Shown here piece by piece: positions 17,031 through 27,703 of a stretch of DNA of 35,797 nt (positions within the stretch are counted from its first letter, which is position 1; every line of letters begins with the position of its first letter). Origin of the DNA: Methylocystis suflitae (lineage in GTDB: Bacteria > Pseudomonadota > Alphaproteobacteria > Rhizobiales > Beijerinckiaceae); NCBI RefSeq assembly GCF_024448135.1, contig NZ_JAMRYX010000166.1:1-35797 (forward strand), read 5' to 3'. Made by a program: the position numbers and the translations under genes. The notes under the pieces were generated by a model. That model saw nothing but the letters and a program-made list of their open reading frames with translations. It was not told the DNA's origin and made no database searches.

Positions 17031-18379
17031 CCGCCGACCTTCCGACTGTCTGACTTTGCCCACCATGGGCCCGAGTCGATTGACGCTCCGTCCTTGCGGA
17101 ACTCAACATATAGAATGGGTTGTTTCGCGCCGATTGCGATGGTCGCCGCGGTTTGCGCGGCTCCGTCTCCCATGCTGGCAACCGGCTCACCTGCGAGAAC
17201 GAACTGTCCCACGTTCACATTGGTGCGACTCATGCCGGCCAGGACCACATAATAACCGCCGCCGGCATTAATGATCAAGAGTTGTCCATAACTTCGGTAA
17301 GGCCCTGAAAAAGCGATCCATCCGTCGCAAGGGGCGATAACGACGCCGTTTTCGCGCGCCGCGATCGACAGGCCCTTTTCCTTGCCCCCAGAACCGTCGG
17401 GCGCGCCGAAACGCCGCACGACCGGTCCCGCGGCCGGCGCCGGCAGCCGGCCTTTGAGATCGATGAAGGCGACGGCGGGCGCAAGCCGCGCCGGATCCTT
17501 GAACGGCGCAGACAACGCTTTGAGCCGCTCTCGCTCGGAAAGGCTCGCTTGAGCTTTGGCGCGCTCCTCGTCGGCCTTGCGCGCCGCCTCCGCCGCGCGC
17601 CGCGCCGCTGCGCTGTCCGCCTCCATACGCGAGATCAGGTCCTTGAGGCTTGTGGCGCGCTGCGCCAGCGCGCGCGCCCGCTCCGTCTCCGCCTGCAAGG
17701 CGCTTTGCGCGGTGGAAAGCGCGTCCTGACGTTCGGCGATCATCGGCGCGAGCCTCTCGCGCTGAGCCTTAAGACTCGCTTGCTGCTCCGCGAGACGTTC
17801 ACGCTCACGCCGAACGCCATCGCGCACCTGCTCGAGTTCCGAAAGATCGCGCTGCAGCTGCCGCGCTTCGGCGCGCATTTGCGGCAACAGCGCGCCGAGC
17901 GCGAGCGACGCCCGGACGGCCTCGAGAATTTCGTTGGGGCGCGCGATCAGCGCCGGCGGCGGTTTCCGGCCCATCCGCTGCAGGACCGTAAGAATCTCCA
18001 TGATCAATCCGCGGCGGCTCTCGAGCGAAGCGACGATCTTGCCCTCGCTCTCGGTAAGCGTCGAAAGCCGCTCTTCTATTTCAGCCGCGCGCCCTTCCGT
18101 CTCCTGCAGCCCCAGCGTCGCTTCGATGAGCGCGCCATTCAGCCTTTCGCGCGCGGCGGCGTGATCGACAAGCTGCTCTTCGAGTCGACGCGCGCGCTCC
18201 TGTGCGGCGCCCATCGTGTCTTCGACGCCGCGCAATTCTTGTTGCTTTGACGAAATGTCTTTTGCGTCCGGACCCTGCTGTTCGGCATGCGCGGAAAATG
18301 CAAATGAAATGGCAAAGAGCGCCGCAGAGATGAGCCCGCGCTCGGTGGCTTCGTTACCCGCCATGCTCGAAACGCTCAT
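17027..18379 (-). CDS. envC: EnvC-like murein hydrolase activator (degenerate LytM domain)
   Basis: A periplasmic protein that activates cell-wall amidases at the division site. A signal peptide ('LISAALFAISFAFSAHA') is followed by long coiled coils (to about residue 300) and a C-terminal M23/LytM domain. The metal ligands of active M23 peptidases are missing: the HxGxD position reads 'KEKGLSI', and the HLHFE position reads 'ILYVEF'. It is therefore an activator, not an enzyme, as known for EnvC. I place the start at 18379 (MSVSSMAGN); the frame is open to 18484, and 18364 is another option. All these starts overlap the end of the glgX-malQ gene. Its stop overlaps the ctpA start. Confidence 0.88.
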   Translation of the reverse strand: MSVSSMAGNEATERGLISAALFAISFAFSAHAEQQGPDAKDISSKQQELRGVEDTMGAAQERARRLEEQLVDHAAARERLNGALIEATLGLQETEGRAAEIEERLSTLTESEGKIVASLESRRGLIMEILTVLQRMGRKPPPALIARPNEILEAVRASLALGALLPQMRAEARQLQRDLSELEQVRDGVRRERERLAEQQASLKAQRERLAPMIAERQDALSTAQSALQAETERARALAQRATSLKDLISRMEADSAAARRAAEAARKADEERAKAQASLSERERLKALSAPFKDPARLAPAVAFIDLKGRLPAPAAGPVVRRFGAPDGSGGKEKGLSIAARENGVVIAPCDGWIAFSGPYRSYGQLLIINAGGGYYVVLAGMSRTNVNVGQFVLAGEPVASMGDGAAQTAATIAIGAKQPILYVEFRKDGASIDSGPWWAKSDSRKVGG

Positions 18380-21300
18380 GTCCGTCCGCGGCATCAATTT
18401 CGCCCGGAGGCCGATATGCCCCGGGAATCGCGTCCACATTGCGGCAAAGCCCGGAGAGGATCGCGCGGGCGCGGCGCGAATCAACGAGCGCGTTGATCGA
18501 TTCTGGCAGCCTGCGTCGCCAGTTCAAGCGTTCGCGATCTGTGCCGGGCAAATTGATCGCAAACCTTTCCCCTGCAAGGTCATCGAGTTGCGCCATGGCG
18601 AGCAAGGACGGCGTGCGCGCGATGAACGCATGGAGCGCCAGCGCCAATGCGTCGTCGAAGGCGTCCGAAGAACGGCGCCCATCGTCGATCAGCGCCTGCG
18701 CGCGCAACGCATCGAGCAGCGCGTTCTTTTCCGCGCGGCGCGCGGCGCGAGCGGCTTCGGCCGTGTCGGGCGCGATCAGCCCCAGAGCTTCCTTCTCGGC
18801 GATGTCCGCCTCGGCCCACCAGCCTTCGAGCGTCGGCAAATCATGCGTCGAAACGCAGGCCATGGCTTTCTTGGGATAGAACGCCGGCGGCGCGAAGCCC
18901 TCGCCCGAACGTTCGAACCATAGAACCCGGTAGCTCAGCACGTCGGCGCGCGCGATGCGCTCGCGAAAGCCCCAGGGCGCCGTGCCGAGATCTTCGCCAA
19001 CGACCACGCATCGCGCGCGTCGGCTTTCGAGCGCCAGTTGCCCCAGCAAGGTCTCGAACGGATAGCTGAGATAGGCGCCCGCGGCGGGCTTTTCGCCGTC
19101 CGGAATGACGAAAAGCCGCGCCAGGCCCATGACGTGATCGATGCGCAGCGCGCCCGTGTGGCGCATGTTGGCGCGCAGCAGCTCCGCGAAATCAGCGCCG
19201 CCGCTTTTCTCCAATTCGATCGGATTTGGCGGCGGCAATCCCCAATTCTGGCCTTCCCGACTGAAAGCGTCGGGCGGCGCGCCGATCGAGAAGCCGTCCA
19301 CGAAACTTGCCGCGCGGCTCCAACACTCTGCGCCGTCGGGCGCCGCGCCAATGGCGAGGTCGCGGCAGAAGCCAAGCGACAGTCCTGCCGCGCGCGCCTC
19401 CTGCGCCGCATGTGCGAATTGCGCATCGGCGAGCCATTGCAGAAACTGGTGGAATTGAACGCGCGTCGCATGTTCGCTCGCGAAGGCGCTTAGCGCCGCA
19501 TCGCGCGCCTCCCGCAGCTCTTGCGGCCACATCCGCCAGCTTTGGCCGTTGCGCGCTTCGCTGATCGCCTCGAAGACGCAGAAACGCGCGAGAGCCGTCC
19601 CGCCCTGGTCAATGAAGCGCTGGAACGATGCGGCGGGCGCGGCGTTCGGCTGGCGGCGCGAGAGATCAAGGAAGACGGCGAAGGCGCGTTCGAGCGTCGC
19701 CATTTTCAGCGCATGAACGCCGGGATAGTCGACATCCGCGGCGACGCTGAGAGCCGCCGCGGCGCTCTCGTCGACATCAATCGGCGCGCCGAGCATGCGC
19801 CCCAAATCAGCGACATCGATATAGAGCGGATCGACGAAACGCCGGTCGGACGGATAGTACGGGCTGACGCGCGTACGATCTTGCGCAAACAGGGCGTGCA
19901 GCGGATTGATCGCGATGAGCGCCGCGCCGGCTTTGGCGCCAGCGCGCGCGAGTTCCGCGAGCGTCGAGAAGTCGCCGATCCCCTGATCGCCCTCACGGCG
20001 CACGGAATAGAGCTGCGCGGAGAGGCCAAACGCGCGGCGCGCGTCGTCAGGCAGATAGCAACCCGCCGGCGCGACGGTGAGCGCACAGGTTTCGCCATTG
20101 TCTAGCGACAAATGATGGCGTCCAGCCGGAAACGGCGGCAGACGCGCCTCGACGCCGTCGCAACGCCGGCCATCCAGTCCGCGCCATGTGACCGGCGCGG
20201 CGTTCTCCGCGCGCAAAGCGATGCGCGAACAGCTGCCGTCTTTTTGCGTGACGACGATCCAACCTGGCGTGCGGCCGTTGCGTGCGGCGAGTCGAAAGGC
20301 GAAGGACTTGCCTTCCTGCGCCGACAGACTCGCTGGCGGCGCGCGTCTGTCGCGAAAGTCGGAAAGCCGCGCGAGACTGTCGCGCGCGTCATCGAACGTG
20401 TTTGCCGGAAAGCCCAATTGCGCCAGCAGCGCGCAGACCGTCTCGCGGGGAACGTTATGCAGCGCGCCGTCAACGTCGCGCCATTGTCTTTCGACGCCCG
20501 TCGCCTCGGCGAGACGCGAGATAATCTCTTCCGATACTGGCGCAGAAGACCGGCGCCGCACGTGCCTTTCCTCGACGAGAAGCGCGACAGAGCGCCGCGT
20601 CATACGGAGGATTTCTTCGATGTCTTCGCTTGCGCCATCCTTCGCCGAATTGAACGCCAATGTCCAACCGCGATTGTCGCGAGCGGGCGGCGGGCGCACG
20701 ATGATCTCGTCAGCGCCGCGATGTAGAATGACGACGACGCGATCGCCTTCGGTATAAAGCGCGACGACAAGCGTTTGCGCATCGCCGTCGCGCCAGTCGT
20801 CTTCGCGCATCGGCGCGCCGTCAGGACGCAGCCATTCGACGTCGGAGATGAGCGTCGCGTCATGCGGCGCGCCGTCGAGAAAACGGTCTTCGCGCAATGC
20901 CGCGTGTCGCTTGCGCAGCGCGATGAGATTCGCCGTCGTCTCGATCAGTTCTTCGTCTGCGCGCGCCCAATCGATCCAGGAAAGCGAATTGTCCTGCGCA
21001 TAAGCGTTGTTGTTGCCGGACTGCGTCTTGCCCAGCTCCGAGCCCATGGCGAGCATCGGCGTTCCGCGAGAGAAAAGCAGCGTGGCGAGCAGGTTGCGGA
21101 CGTCCTGCGCGCGTCTGGCGTTGATCGCGGCGTCTTCGCTCTCGCCTTCGACGCCATTGTTCCAGGAAAGATTGTGGTTTACGCCGTCGCGGTTCTCTTC
21201 GCCATTCGCTTCATTGTGCTTATGCGCGTAGGAAACGAGATCGCGCAAAGTGAAGCCGTCATGCGCCGTAATGAAATTGACGCTGCGGGATGGGCGCCTG

Positions 21301-22574
21301 CGCGCAAAGAGGTCCTGCGAGCCGGCGAATCGCGTCGCGAGCTCGGCGACGCCGCAGGAGTCGCCGCGCCAGAATCCGCGCGCGCCGTCGCGATAGCGAT
21401 CGTTCCATTCGGCGAAAGGCTCGGGAAAATCGCCGAGCCGATAGCCGCCGGCGCCCATGTCCCAGGGTTCGGCGATGAGCTTTAAGTCCCGCAGCACCGG
21501 GTCTTGCAAGATCGCGGAAAGAAATGGCGCGTCGCGATCAAACCCAGAGGGGCGACGCGCGAGCGTCGTCGCCAGATCAAAGCGAAAGCCGTCGACGCCG
21601 CCATAAAGCGCCCAGGCGCGCAGCGCATCCATAATGAGCCGGACGACAGGCGCGCGCGTGCAGTCGAGAACATTGCCGCAGGCCGAGTCATTGACGTAAT
21701 GCGCGCGGTCGTCGGCAAGCCGGTAATAGCTGGCGTTATCCAATCCTCGAAACGAGACTGTCGGACCGAATTCGTCGCCTTCACCGGTATGGTTGAACAC
21801 GACGTCGACAATAACTTCGAGCCCGGCGTCATGGAGCCTGTCGACGGCTTCGCGAACTTCACGCCAGCCGCCCGGCGCAAGACGCGGGTCGGGCGCCATC
21901 ATGGCGATGGGATTGTAGCCCCAGTAATTGGAAAGCCCGAGCGGCGGCAAGTGACGCTCGTCGATCCACGCCGCGCAAGGCAAAAGCTCCAGCGTCGTGA
22001 CGCCGAGCCGCGTCAGATATGCGATCGCAGCGTCATGCGCGAGACCGGCGAAGGTCCCGCGCAGATGTTGCGGAATGTCGGGATGCGTCGCGGTGAAGCC
22101 CTTGACGTGAAGCTCATAGATGACCGTATCGCGCCAGGGACGCTTCGGCCGCGGCGACTCCGCGGGGACTGGCTTGGTGACAATCGCTTTCGGCAGATGC
22201 GCGGCGCTGTCGATGCGCGCCGTCTCGCCATAGTCGAAAAGCGAAGGATGCAGCGTGAAGGCGCGATCGATCGCAAGCGCATAAGGATCGACGAGAAGTT
22301 TCGAAGGGTTGAAGCGATGGCCGGCGTCTGGCGCATCGGGTCCATAGGCGCGAAAGCCATAGCGCTGGCCTTCTTTGAGGCCCTCGATATCGCCATGAAA
22401 AACGTCGCCGCTGCGGGCAGGCAATTTTATGCGGGCGATTTCTTCGTCGGCATCATCGAAGAGACAAATCTCGATCGCCTCGGCGTGCGCGGAAAACACC
22501 GCGACATTCGCGCCGCTCTCATCCGGTGAGACGCCGAGCGGCTCTGGCGCGCCATCGGTGACGCGGCCAATCAT
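18354..22574 (-). CDS. glgX-malQ: GlgX-MalQ fusion: glycogen debranching enzyme joined to 4-alpha-glucanotransferase
   Basis: One 1406-residue cytoplasmic protein with two glycogen-degrading enzymes. The N-terminal half (about 1-660) is GlgX: a CBM48 domain, then a GH13 barrel with nucleophile D near 331 ('GFRFDLATT'), acid E near 366 ('AEPWDMG') and D near 435 ('TAHDGFT'). It removes branches left by GlgP. The second half (from about 680) is GH77 amylomaltase MalQ, with 'RIDHVMGLARLF' (nucleophile near 1145), 'VVGEDLGT' and 'STHDLPTL'. The frame is unbroken through the junction. The start at 22574 is chosen because GGAGGGGGC directly precedes it; the open frame to 22772 is only repeat sequence. 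The 3' end overlaps envC. Confidence 0.92.
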   Translation of the reverse strand: MIGRVTDGAPEPLGVSPDESGANVAVFSAHAEAIEICLFDDADEEIARIKLPARSGDVFHGDIEGLKEGQRYGFRAYGPDAPDAGHRFNPSKLLVDPYALAIDRAFTLHPSLFDYGETARIDSAAHLPKAIVTKPVPAESPRPKRPWRDTVIYELHVKGFTATHPDIPQHLRGTFAGLAHDAAIAYLTRLGVTTLELLPCAAWIDERHLPPLGLSNYWGYNPIAMMAPDPRLAPGGWREVREAVDRLHDAGLEVIVDVVFNHTGEGDEFGPTVSFRGLDNASYYRLADDRAHYVNDSACGNVLDCTRAPVVRLIMDALRAWALYGGVDGFRFDLATTLARRPSGFDRDAPFLSAILQDPVLRDLKLIAEPWDMGAGGYRLGDFPEPFAEWNDRYRDGARGFWRGDSCGVAELATRFAGSQDLFARRRPSRSVNFITAHDGFTLRDLVSYAHKHNEANGEENRDGVNHNLSWNNGVEGESEDAAINARRAQDVRNLLATLLFSRGTPMLAMGSELGKTQSGNNNAYAQDNSLSWIDWARADEELIETTANLIALRKRHAALREDRFLDGAPHDATLISDVEWLRPDGAPMREDDWRDGDAQTLVVALYTEGDRVVVILHRGADEIIVRPPPARDNRGWTLAFNSAKDGASEDIEEILRMTRRSVALLVEERHVRRRSSAPVSEEIISRLAEATGVERQWRDVDGALHNVPRETVCALLAQLGFPANTFDDARDSLARLSDFRDRRAPPASLSAQEGKSFAFRLAARNGRTPGWIVVTQKDGSCSRIALRAENAAPVTWRGLDGRRCDGVEARLPPFPAGRHHLSLDNGETCALTVAPAGCYLPDDARRAFGLSAQLYSVRREGDQGIGDFSTLAELARAGAKAGAALIAINPLHALFAQDRTRVSPYYPSDRRFVDPLYIDVADLGRMLGAPIDVDESAAAALSVAADVDYPGVHALKMATLERAFAVFLDLSRRQPNAAPAASFQRFIDQGGTALARFCVFEAISEARNGQSWRMWPQELREARDAALSAFASEHATRVQFHQFLQWLADAQFAHAAQEARAAGLSLGFCRDLAIGAAPDGAECWSRAASFVDGFSIGAPPDAFSREGQNWGLPPPNPIELEKSGGADFAELLRANMRHTGALRIDHVMGLARLFVIPDGEKPAAGAYLSYPFETLLGQLALESRRARCVVVGEDLGTAPWGFRERIARADVLSYRVLWFERSGEGFAPPAFYPKKAMACVSTHDLPTLEGWWAEADIAEKEALGLIAPDTAEAARAARRAEKNALLDALRAQALIDDGRRSSDAFDDALALALHAFIARTPSLLAMAQLDDLAGERFAINLPGTDRERLNWRRRLPESINALVDSRRARAILSGLCRNVDAIPGAYRPPGEIDAADGHERFEHGG

Positions 22575-22712
22575 GCCCCCTCCCCAACCCTCCCCCGCTG
22601 CGCTTCGCTTGCGGGAGAGGGGGTGAGACCCGGCGCATATCGCAGACTGCGCGCTACGCCGATCGTAAGGGTTCCCTCTCCCGCGAAAGCGGGGGAGGGA
22701 CAGGGAGGGGGC
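22575..22712. repeat. Palindromic G/C-tract repeat between glgA and glgX-malQ
   Basis: A 138-bp inverted repeat whose outer ends read GCCCCCTCCC and GGGAGGGGGC, with inner hairpins around 22600-22620 and 22676-22695. It fills the gap between the glgA stop (22729) and the glgX start (22574). Its end forms the Shine-Dalgarno of glgX. A half copy lies at 18-43, and a related element lies at 27704-27864. Confidence 0.85.
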
Positions 22713-22728
22713 TTTGTCGCCAAAACAA

Positions 22729-24186
22729 TCACACAACTCTCGCGGCAACCGCGTCCCGAAAGAGCTTCGCATAGCGGCGCGCCGGATTGCGCCAGGAGAC
22801 GTCCGTTCTCATGCCGTTGACCTGAATCTTGCGCCACGTCTCGGCATCCCCGAACAAACGTTCGGCTTCGCGCAGCGCGATGGCGAGCGCCTCGGCGGTC
22901 GTCGGCGAAAATTGCAGGCCGGTCGCGACGTCGGCCTGCAGCGCCATCTCATTGGCGTCGACGATGGTATCCTTCAGCCCGCCGACGCGTGAAACGATCG
23001 GCACGGCGCCGTAGCGTAGCGCATAGAGCTGCGTCAGTCCGCATGGCTCGAAGCGCGACGGAACGAGGAAGGCGTCGGCGCCCGCCTGGATCATATGAGC
23101 AAGCTCTTCGCTATAGCCGATATGAACGCCGACGCGGCCCGGATGCGCCGCCTCTGCAGCCGCAAATCCCTCTTCAAGCGTCTTATCTCCAGCGCCGAGC
23201 AGCGCGAGTTGCGCGCGTCCGCGCATCAGCTGCGGCAAAACGTCGAGCAGCAGGTCGAGCCCCTTCTGCCAGGACAGCCGACTGACGACGCCGATAAGAA
23301 AGGCGTCTGGATCGACGCGCAGTCGCAGACGTTTCTGCAAAGCCGCCTTGTTCCTGGCGCGCGACGGCAGGCTCCAATGATCATAGCGCGTTGCGAGATG
23401 CGCGTCGGTCGCCGGATCCCACGTCTCTTCATCAACGCCGTTCAATATGCCGCTCACGCGATCCGCGCGGGCGCACAACAGGCCCTCGAGGCCCATGCCG
23501 AATTCCGGCGTCTCGATCTCGCGCGCATAGCTTGGCGACACCGTGGTGATGCGGTCGGCGAGCTGCAGGCCGGCCTTCAGGAAACCGATCGCGCCGTAAT
23601 ATTCGACGCCGTCGATATTGAACGCGCGCGGCGGCAGCCGCAAAGGCTCCAGCAGTTCTTTGGGGAATTGTCCCTGGAAGGCAATGTTGTGAATGCTGAC
23701 GATCGTCGCCGGCCGCGGCCGTTCCGCATAATGCATGTAGGCCGGCGCAAGCGCCGCCTGCCAGTCATGCGCATGCACGACGTCTGGCGTAAATCCATCG
23801 AGGGCGCCAAGCCCGATCTGCGCGCCGGCCCAGGCGAGCGCCGCGAATCGAAAGGCGTTGTCGGGATAATCGGCGCCGTCCGGTCCTGTATAGAGTCCGC
23901 CTTCGCGCGCATAAAGATGTGGCGCGATCAACGTATAGATCGCGACTCCATTATGCCGCGCCGCGTGAATCCAGGCCGGGCCGCCGAAGAGATCATCGAA
24001 TTCGAGAACCGTTTCGCCCGCGCCTAGCGCGGCGAGTGCGTCGGGATAGCCCGGAATGAGCGTGCGCAGCTCGATGTTTTCGGCGGCAAGCGCATGCGGC
24101 AGCGCGCCGACGACATCGGCGAGTCCGCCGGTCTTGACGAAGGGCGCCATTTCCGAAGCGATGGCCAGCGCGCGCAGCGAACTCAT
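22729..24186 (-). CDS. glgA: Glycogen synthase (ADP-glucose type, GT5)
   Basis: A cytoplasmic glucosyltransferase that adds glucose from ADP-glucose to the growing alpha-1,4-glucan. The N-terminal ADP-glucose-binding motif KTGGLADV is at residues 18-25. Other GT5 markers are '[13 protein letters not shown]', 'SIHNIAFQG', '[13 protein letters not shown]' and the C-terminal '[18 protein letters not shown]' with the catalytic Glu. The length, 485 residues, is normal. Its ATG overlaps the glgC stop by four bases, so synthesis of the two enzymes is probably coupled. It is followed by a palindromic repeat before the next gene. Confidence 0.97.
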   Translation of the reverse strand: MSSLRALAIASEMAPFVKTGGLADVVGALPHALAAENIELRTLIPGYPDALAALGAGETVLEFDDLFGGPAWIHAARHNGVAIYTLIAPHLYAREGGLYTGPDGADYPDNAFRFAALAWAGAQIGLGALDGFTPDVVHAHDWQAALAPAYMHYAERPRPATIVSIHNIAFQGQFPKELLEPLRLPPRAFNIDGVEYYGAIGFLKAGLQLADRITTVSPSYAREIETPEFGMGLEGLLCARADRVSGILNGVDEETWDPATDAHLATRYDHWSLPSRARNKAALQKRLRLRVDPDAFLIGVVSRLSWQKGLDLLLDVLPQLMRGRAQLALLGAGDKTLEEGFAAAEAAHPGRVGVHIGYSEELAHMIQAGADAFLVPSRFEPCGLTQLYALRYGAVPIVSRVGGLKDTIVDANEMALQADVATGLQFSPTTAEALAIALREAERLFGDAETWRKIQVNGMRTDVSWRNPARRYAKLFRDAVAARVV

Positions 24187-25445
24187 ACGCCGAGCCTGTC
24201 GATCATCGGCTGGGTGATGAGACAGACGCCGCCCTCGGTGCGGCGGAAACGCGCGGCGTCGAACTCCGGGTCCTCCCCGACGATAAGGCCCTGCGGGATC
24301 TGCACGCCGCGGTCAACGACGACATTGGTGAGTCGCGCCGAGCGGCCAACGTCGACATAGGGTAGGACGACGGCGTTCTCGACGGTCGCGTAGGAATTCA
24401 CGCGCACGCCGGTAAAGAGCAGCGTTCGGCGCAGCGTCGAACCGGACACGATACAGCCGCCAGAGACCAGCGAGGACAGCGCCTGTCCGCGCCGTCCGAC
24501 CTGATCGTGCACGAATTTCGCCGGCGGGGTGATTTCGGCGTGGGTCCAGATCGGCCAGTTGCGATCATAAAGATCGAGCTGCGGCGTGAAGTCAGTGAGA
24601 TCGATATTTGCCGCCCAATAGGCGTCCACCGTGCCGACATCGCGCCAATAGGCGTTCGGCTCGCTCGCCGCGCGCACGCAGGAGCGCTCGAAATGATGCG
24701 CGACCGCCTTGCCGTGCGAGACGATGTAGGGAATCACGTCCTTGCCGAAATCATGCGTCGAGCGCGCGTCGTCGGCGTCGCGGCGCAATTGCTCGTAAAG
24801 GAACTTCGCCTCGAACACGTAGATGCCCATGCTGACGAGGGCGCGGTCGGGATGTCCTGGCATCGCCGGCGGATCTCTCGGCTTCTCGATGAAGGAAATG
24901 ATCCGGTCGTTTTCATCGACATGCATGACGCCGAAACCGGACGCCTCGGCGCGCGGAACTTCGAGACAGCCGATCGTCACATCGGCGCCGGAGTCCACAT
25001 GCTGCTGCAGCATGGGCTCGTAATCCATCTTGTAGACGTGATCGCCCGCGAGCAGCACGATATATTTGGGATCATAGCTCTCGACGATGTCGAGGTTTTG
25101 ATAGACGGCGTCCGCCGTGCCGAGATACCAGTGGTCTTCCGAGACGCGCTGGCTCGCCGGCAAAATGTCGAAGCTTTCGTTGCGTTCGGTGCGAAAGAAG
25201 CTCCAGCCGCGCTGCAAATGGCGGATGAGGCTATGTGCTTTGTATTGCGTCGCGACGCAAATGCGTCTGATGCCGGAGTTGAGCGCATTAGAGAGCGCGA
25301 AGTCGATGATGCGCGACTTGCCGCCGAAATAAACCGCGGGCTTGGCGCGCCTGTCGGTCAATTCCATCAGCCGCGCGCCGCGGCCGCCGGCAAGGACATA
25401 GGCCATGGCGTGGCGCGCCAGGGGCGGATTTTCAAAGGCGGACAT
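24183..25445 (-). CDS. glgC: Glucose-1-phosphate adenylyltransferase (ADP-glucose pyrophosphorylase)
   Basis: Makes ADP-glucose from glucose-1-phosphate and ATP, the committed and usually allosterically controlled step of glycogen synthesis. The nucleotidyltransferase motif '[14 protein letters not shown]' is at the N-terminus. '[20 protein letters not shown]', '[12 protein letters not shown]', '[11 protein letters not shown]' and '[12 protein letters not shown]' are hallmark segments, and a left-handed beta-helix domain ends the protein. Length 420 is close to the family norm. GGGAAC precedes the ATG at five bases. It lies 35 bp after glgB and overlaps glgA. Confidence 0.97.
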   Translation of the reverse strand: MSAFENPPLARHAMAYVLAGGRGARLMELTDRRAKPAVYFGGKSRIIDFALSNALNSGIRRICVATQYKAHSLIRHLQRGWSFFRTERNESFDILPASQRVSEDHWYLGTADAVYQNLDIVESYDPKYIVLLAGDHVYKMDYEPMLQQHVDSGADVTIGCLEVPRAEASGFGVMHVDENDRIISFIEKPRDPPAMPGHPDRALVSMGIYVFEAKFLYEQLRRDADDARSTHDFGKDVIPYIVSHGKAVAHHFERSCVRAASEPNAYWRDVGTVDAYWAANIDLTDFTPQLDLYDRNWPIWTHAEITPPAKFVHDQVGRRGQALSSLVSGGCIVSGSTLRRTLLFTGVRVNSYATVENAVVLPYVDVGRSARLTNVVVDRGVQIPQGLIVGEDPEFDAARFRRTEGGVCLITQPMIDRLGV

Positions 25446-25480
25446 CGCCAGTTCCCATCGACGGCGGCGCGATTCGCCGC

Positions 25481-27679
25481 TTATTGTAGAGCATCGCTTT
25501 CGAATGCGAAGAAGAGAGTCGACAGCGGCGGCAGAAGAATTTCGGCGCTCGCGGGAAAGTCGCGGTACGCCTCGCTGCGCGCATGAATCGCGCCGAGATT
25601 GCCAAGTCCAGAGCCGCCATAGATCGCGGCGTCGGAATTGACGCGTTCACGCCAGCGTCCCGCGCGCGGCAAGCCGAGCCGATAGGCGCTGCGCGTCACC
25701 GGCGTGAAATTCGTGACGACGACGATCGCGCGGGAACGATCCGCGCCAAAACGCGCGAAGGCGAATACCGAGCTCTCCGCGTCATCCGCGACGATCCACT
25801 GAAAGCCTTCGGCCTCGCAGTCGCGCGCATAGAGCGCTTCGTGATCGCGATAGATGCGGTTGAGATCGCGAATGAACGCCTGAAGTCCCCGATGCGGCGG
25901 AAAATCGAGCAGGCGCCAGTCGAGGCCGCTTGCGAAATTCCATTCGCCGGTCTGGCCGAATTCCTGCCCCATGAACAGGAGCTTCTTGCCGGGATGTCCC
26001 CACATGAAGCCATAATAGGCGCGCGCGGTCGCGAAGCGGCGCCATTCGTCGCCGGGAATCTTGCCGATGATCGCGCCCTTGCCGTGCACGACCTCGTCAT
26101 GGGAGATCGGCAGCACGAAATTCTCGGTGAAGGCGTAGAGCAGACCGAAGGTCAGTTCGTTGTGGCGCCATTTGCGATGGACAGGGTCGGATGAGAGATA
26201 GCGCAGCGTGTCGTTCATCCACCCCATGTTCCATTTGAAGCCGAAGCCGAGTCCGCCTGCATATGTCGGGCGCGTCACGCCACCCCAGGCGGTTGATTCT
26301 TCCGCGATGGTCACGACGCCGGGGTAGAGCGCGTAGACCAGTTCATTGAACCTTTGAAGAAAGGCGACGGCGTCGCGATTGTCATTGGAGCCGTCGGGAT
26401 TGGGCGACCATTCACCCGGCTTTCGCGAATAATCGAGATAGAGCATGGAGGCGACAGCGTCGACGCGCAGCCCGTCGATGTGGAAGCGATCGAGCCAATA
26501 GAGCGCGCTGGCGATGAGAAAATTCGCCACCTCGCGCCGCCCGTAATCATAGATCGCGGTGTTCCAGTCGGGATGAAAGCCGCGCTTGGGATCGGCATGC
26601 TCATAGAGCGGCCCGCCGTCGAAATGGGCAAGGCCATGTTCATCGGTCGGAAAATGCGCCGGCACCCAGTCGAGAATGACGCTGAGGCCCGCCTGATGCG
26701 CGCGGTCGATGAAACGGCGAAAGCCGTAAGAGTCGCCGTGCCGGCGCGTCGGCGCGAAGAGCCCGATCGGTTGGTAGCCCCAGGAGGCGTCGAGCGGATG
26801 TTCATTGATCGGCATCAGCTCGATATGGGTGAAGCCGAGATCGGCGACATAGGGCACGAGCTGATCGGCAAGCTCGTCATAGGTGAGAAAGCGACCGTCT
26901 TCGCCGCGCCGCCACGACGGCAGATGAACTTCGTAAATCGACATGGGCGAGCGCCGCGGGTCAACTTCGGCGCGCGCGCGCATGTGAGTGTCGTCGCCCC
27001 ATTGATAGGGCGCGTTCGACGTGACGACGGAAGCGGTGGACGGCCGCAGCTCCGCCTCGAAGCCGAACGGATCGGCTTTAAGTGGCAACAGTTCGCCGTG
27101 ACGCCCGATGATTTCATATTTGTAATTCGTGCCCGCCCCGACGCCGGGAATGAAAATCTCCCAGACGCCGCTGTCGATCCGCTTGCGCATCTGCGCGCGG
27201 CGGCCGTCCCATTGGTTGAAGTCGCCGACGACGGAGACGCGCCTCGCGTTCGGCGCCCAGACGGCGAAATGCGTTCCCTCCAAGCCCTCATGCGCCAGCA
27301 CATGCGCGCCGAGCTTTTCATAGAGCTTCTGATGGGCGCCTTCGACGAGCAGATGGTCGTCTGTGGAACCGAGCACCGGGGAAAATGCGTAAGGGTCGGC
27401 GAAATCCCATCGCGCGGCGTCGTTCGAGGCGACAAGGCGATATGGCGCGCGCGTCTTCAGCGGCGTCAGTCCTTCGAAGAAGCCGTCGGCGTGAACGCGA
27501 CTCAGCGGCGTGATCCTGGCGCCGTCGGGGGCAATCGCCTCCACGCTCGTCGCGCCTGGAACGAACGCGCGGATCACATAGCCCGCGGGCGTTTCATGCA
27601 GGCCGAGCACGGCGAAGGGGTCGCCATGGCGCGCGCCGAGGATCGCGTCGATGTCGTCTGCGGAAGCGCGCCAGTCCAT
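25481..27679 (-). CDS. glgB: 1,4-alpha-glucan branching enzyme
   Basis: A GH13 enzyme that introduces alpha-1,6 branches into glycogen. Two N-terminal carbohydrate-binding-like beta domains (about 1-225) precede the catalytic barrel. The catalytic triad falls where E. coli GlgB has D405, E458 and D526: '[11 protein letters not shown]' near 405, '[10 protein letters not shown]' near 458 and '[12 protein letters not shown]' near 526. A C-terminal all-beta domain closes the protein. The 732 residues match the 728 of E. coli. No strong Shine-Dalgarno is visible. A 161-bp palindrome separates it from the upstream glgP. Confidence 0.97.
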   Translation of the reverse strand: MDWRASADDIDAILGARHGDPFAVLGLHETPAGYVIRAFVPGATSVEAIAPDGARITPLSRVHADGFFEGLTPLKTRAPYRLVASNDAARWDFADPYAFSPVLGSTDDHLLVEGAHQKLYEKLGAHVLAHEGLEGTHFAVWAPNARRVSVVGDFNQWDGRRAQMRKRIDSGVWEIFIPGVGAGTNYKYEIIGRHGELLPLKADPFGFEAELRPSTASVVTSNAPYQWGDDTHMRARAEVDPRRSPMSIYEVHLPSWRRGEDGRFLTYDELADQLVPYVADLGFTHIELMPINEHPLDASWGYQPIGLFAPTRRHGDSYGFRRFIDRAHQAGLSVILDWVPAHFPTDEHGLAHFDGGPLYEHADPKRGFHPDWNTAIYDYGRREVANFLIASALYWLDRFHIDGLRVDAVASMLYLDYSRKPGEWSPNPDGSNDNRDAVAFLQRFNELVYALYPGVVTIAEESTAWGGVTRPTYAGGLGFGFKWNMGWMNDTLRYLSSDPVHRKWRHNELTFGLLYAFTENFVLPISHDEVVHGKGAIIGKIPGDEWRRFATARAYYGFMWGHPGKKLLFMGQEFGQTGEWNFASGLDWRLLDFPPHRGLQAFIRDLNRIYRDHEALYARDCEAEGFQWIVADDAESSVFAFARFGADRSRAIVVVTNFTPVTRSAYRLGLPRAGRWRERVNSDAAIYGGSGLGNLGAIHARSEAYRDFPASAEILLPPLSTLFFAFESDALQ

Positions 27680-27703
27680 TAGTCGGAATCGTTTCGCGTC
27701 AAT

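Noticed and set aside
15735-17252. Plus-strand open frame of 505 residues over ctpA
   Set aside because: Long only because of GC-rich codon structure; ctpA on the other strand has full catalytic motifs and a signal peptide.
17027-18379. Active M23 metallopeptidase for the EnvC-like protein
   Set aside because: The zinc-binding His and Asp positions are replaced, so it is called an activator only.
22575-22772. Extended N-terminus of GlgX-MalQ (66 extra residues)
   Set aside because: This part of the frame is encoded by the palindromic repeat and overlaps the end of glgA; GlgX proteins begin near the ATG at 22574.
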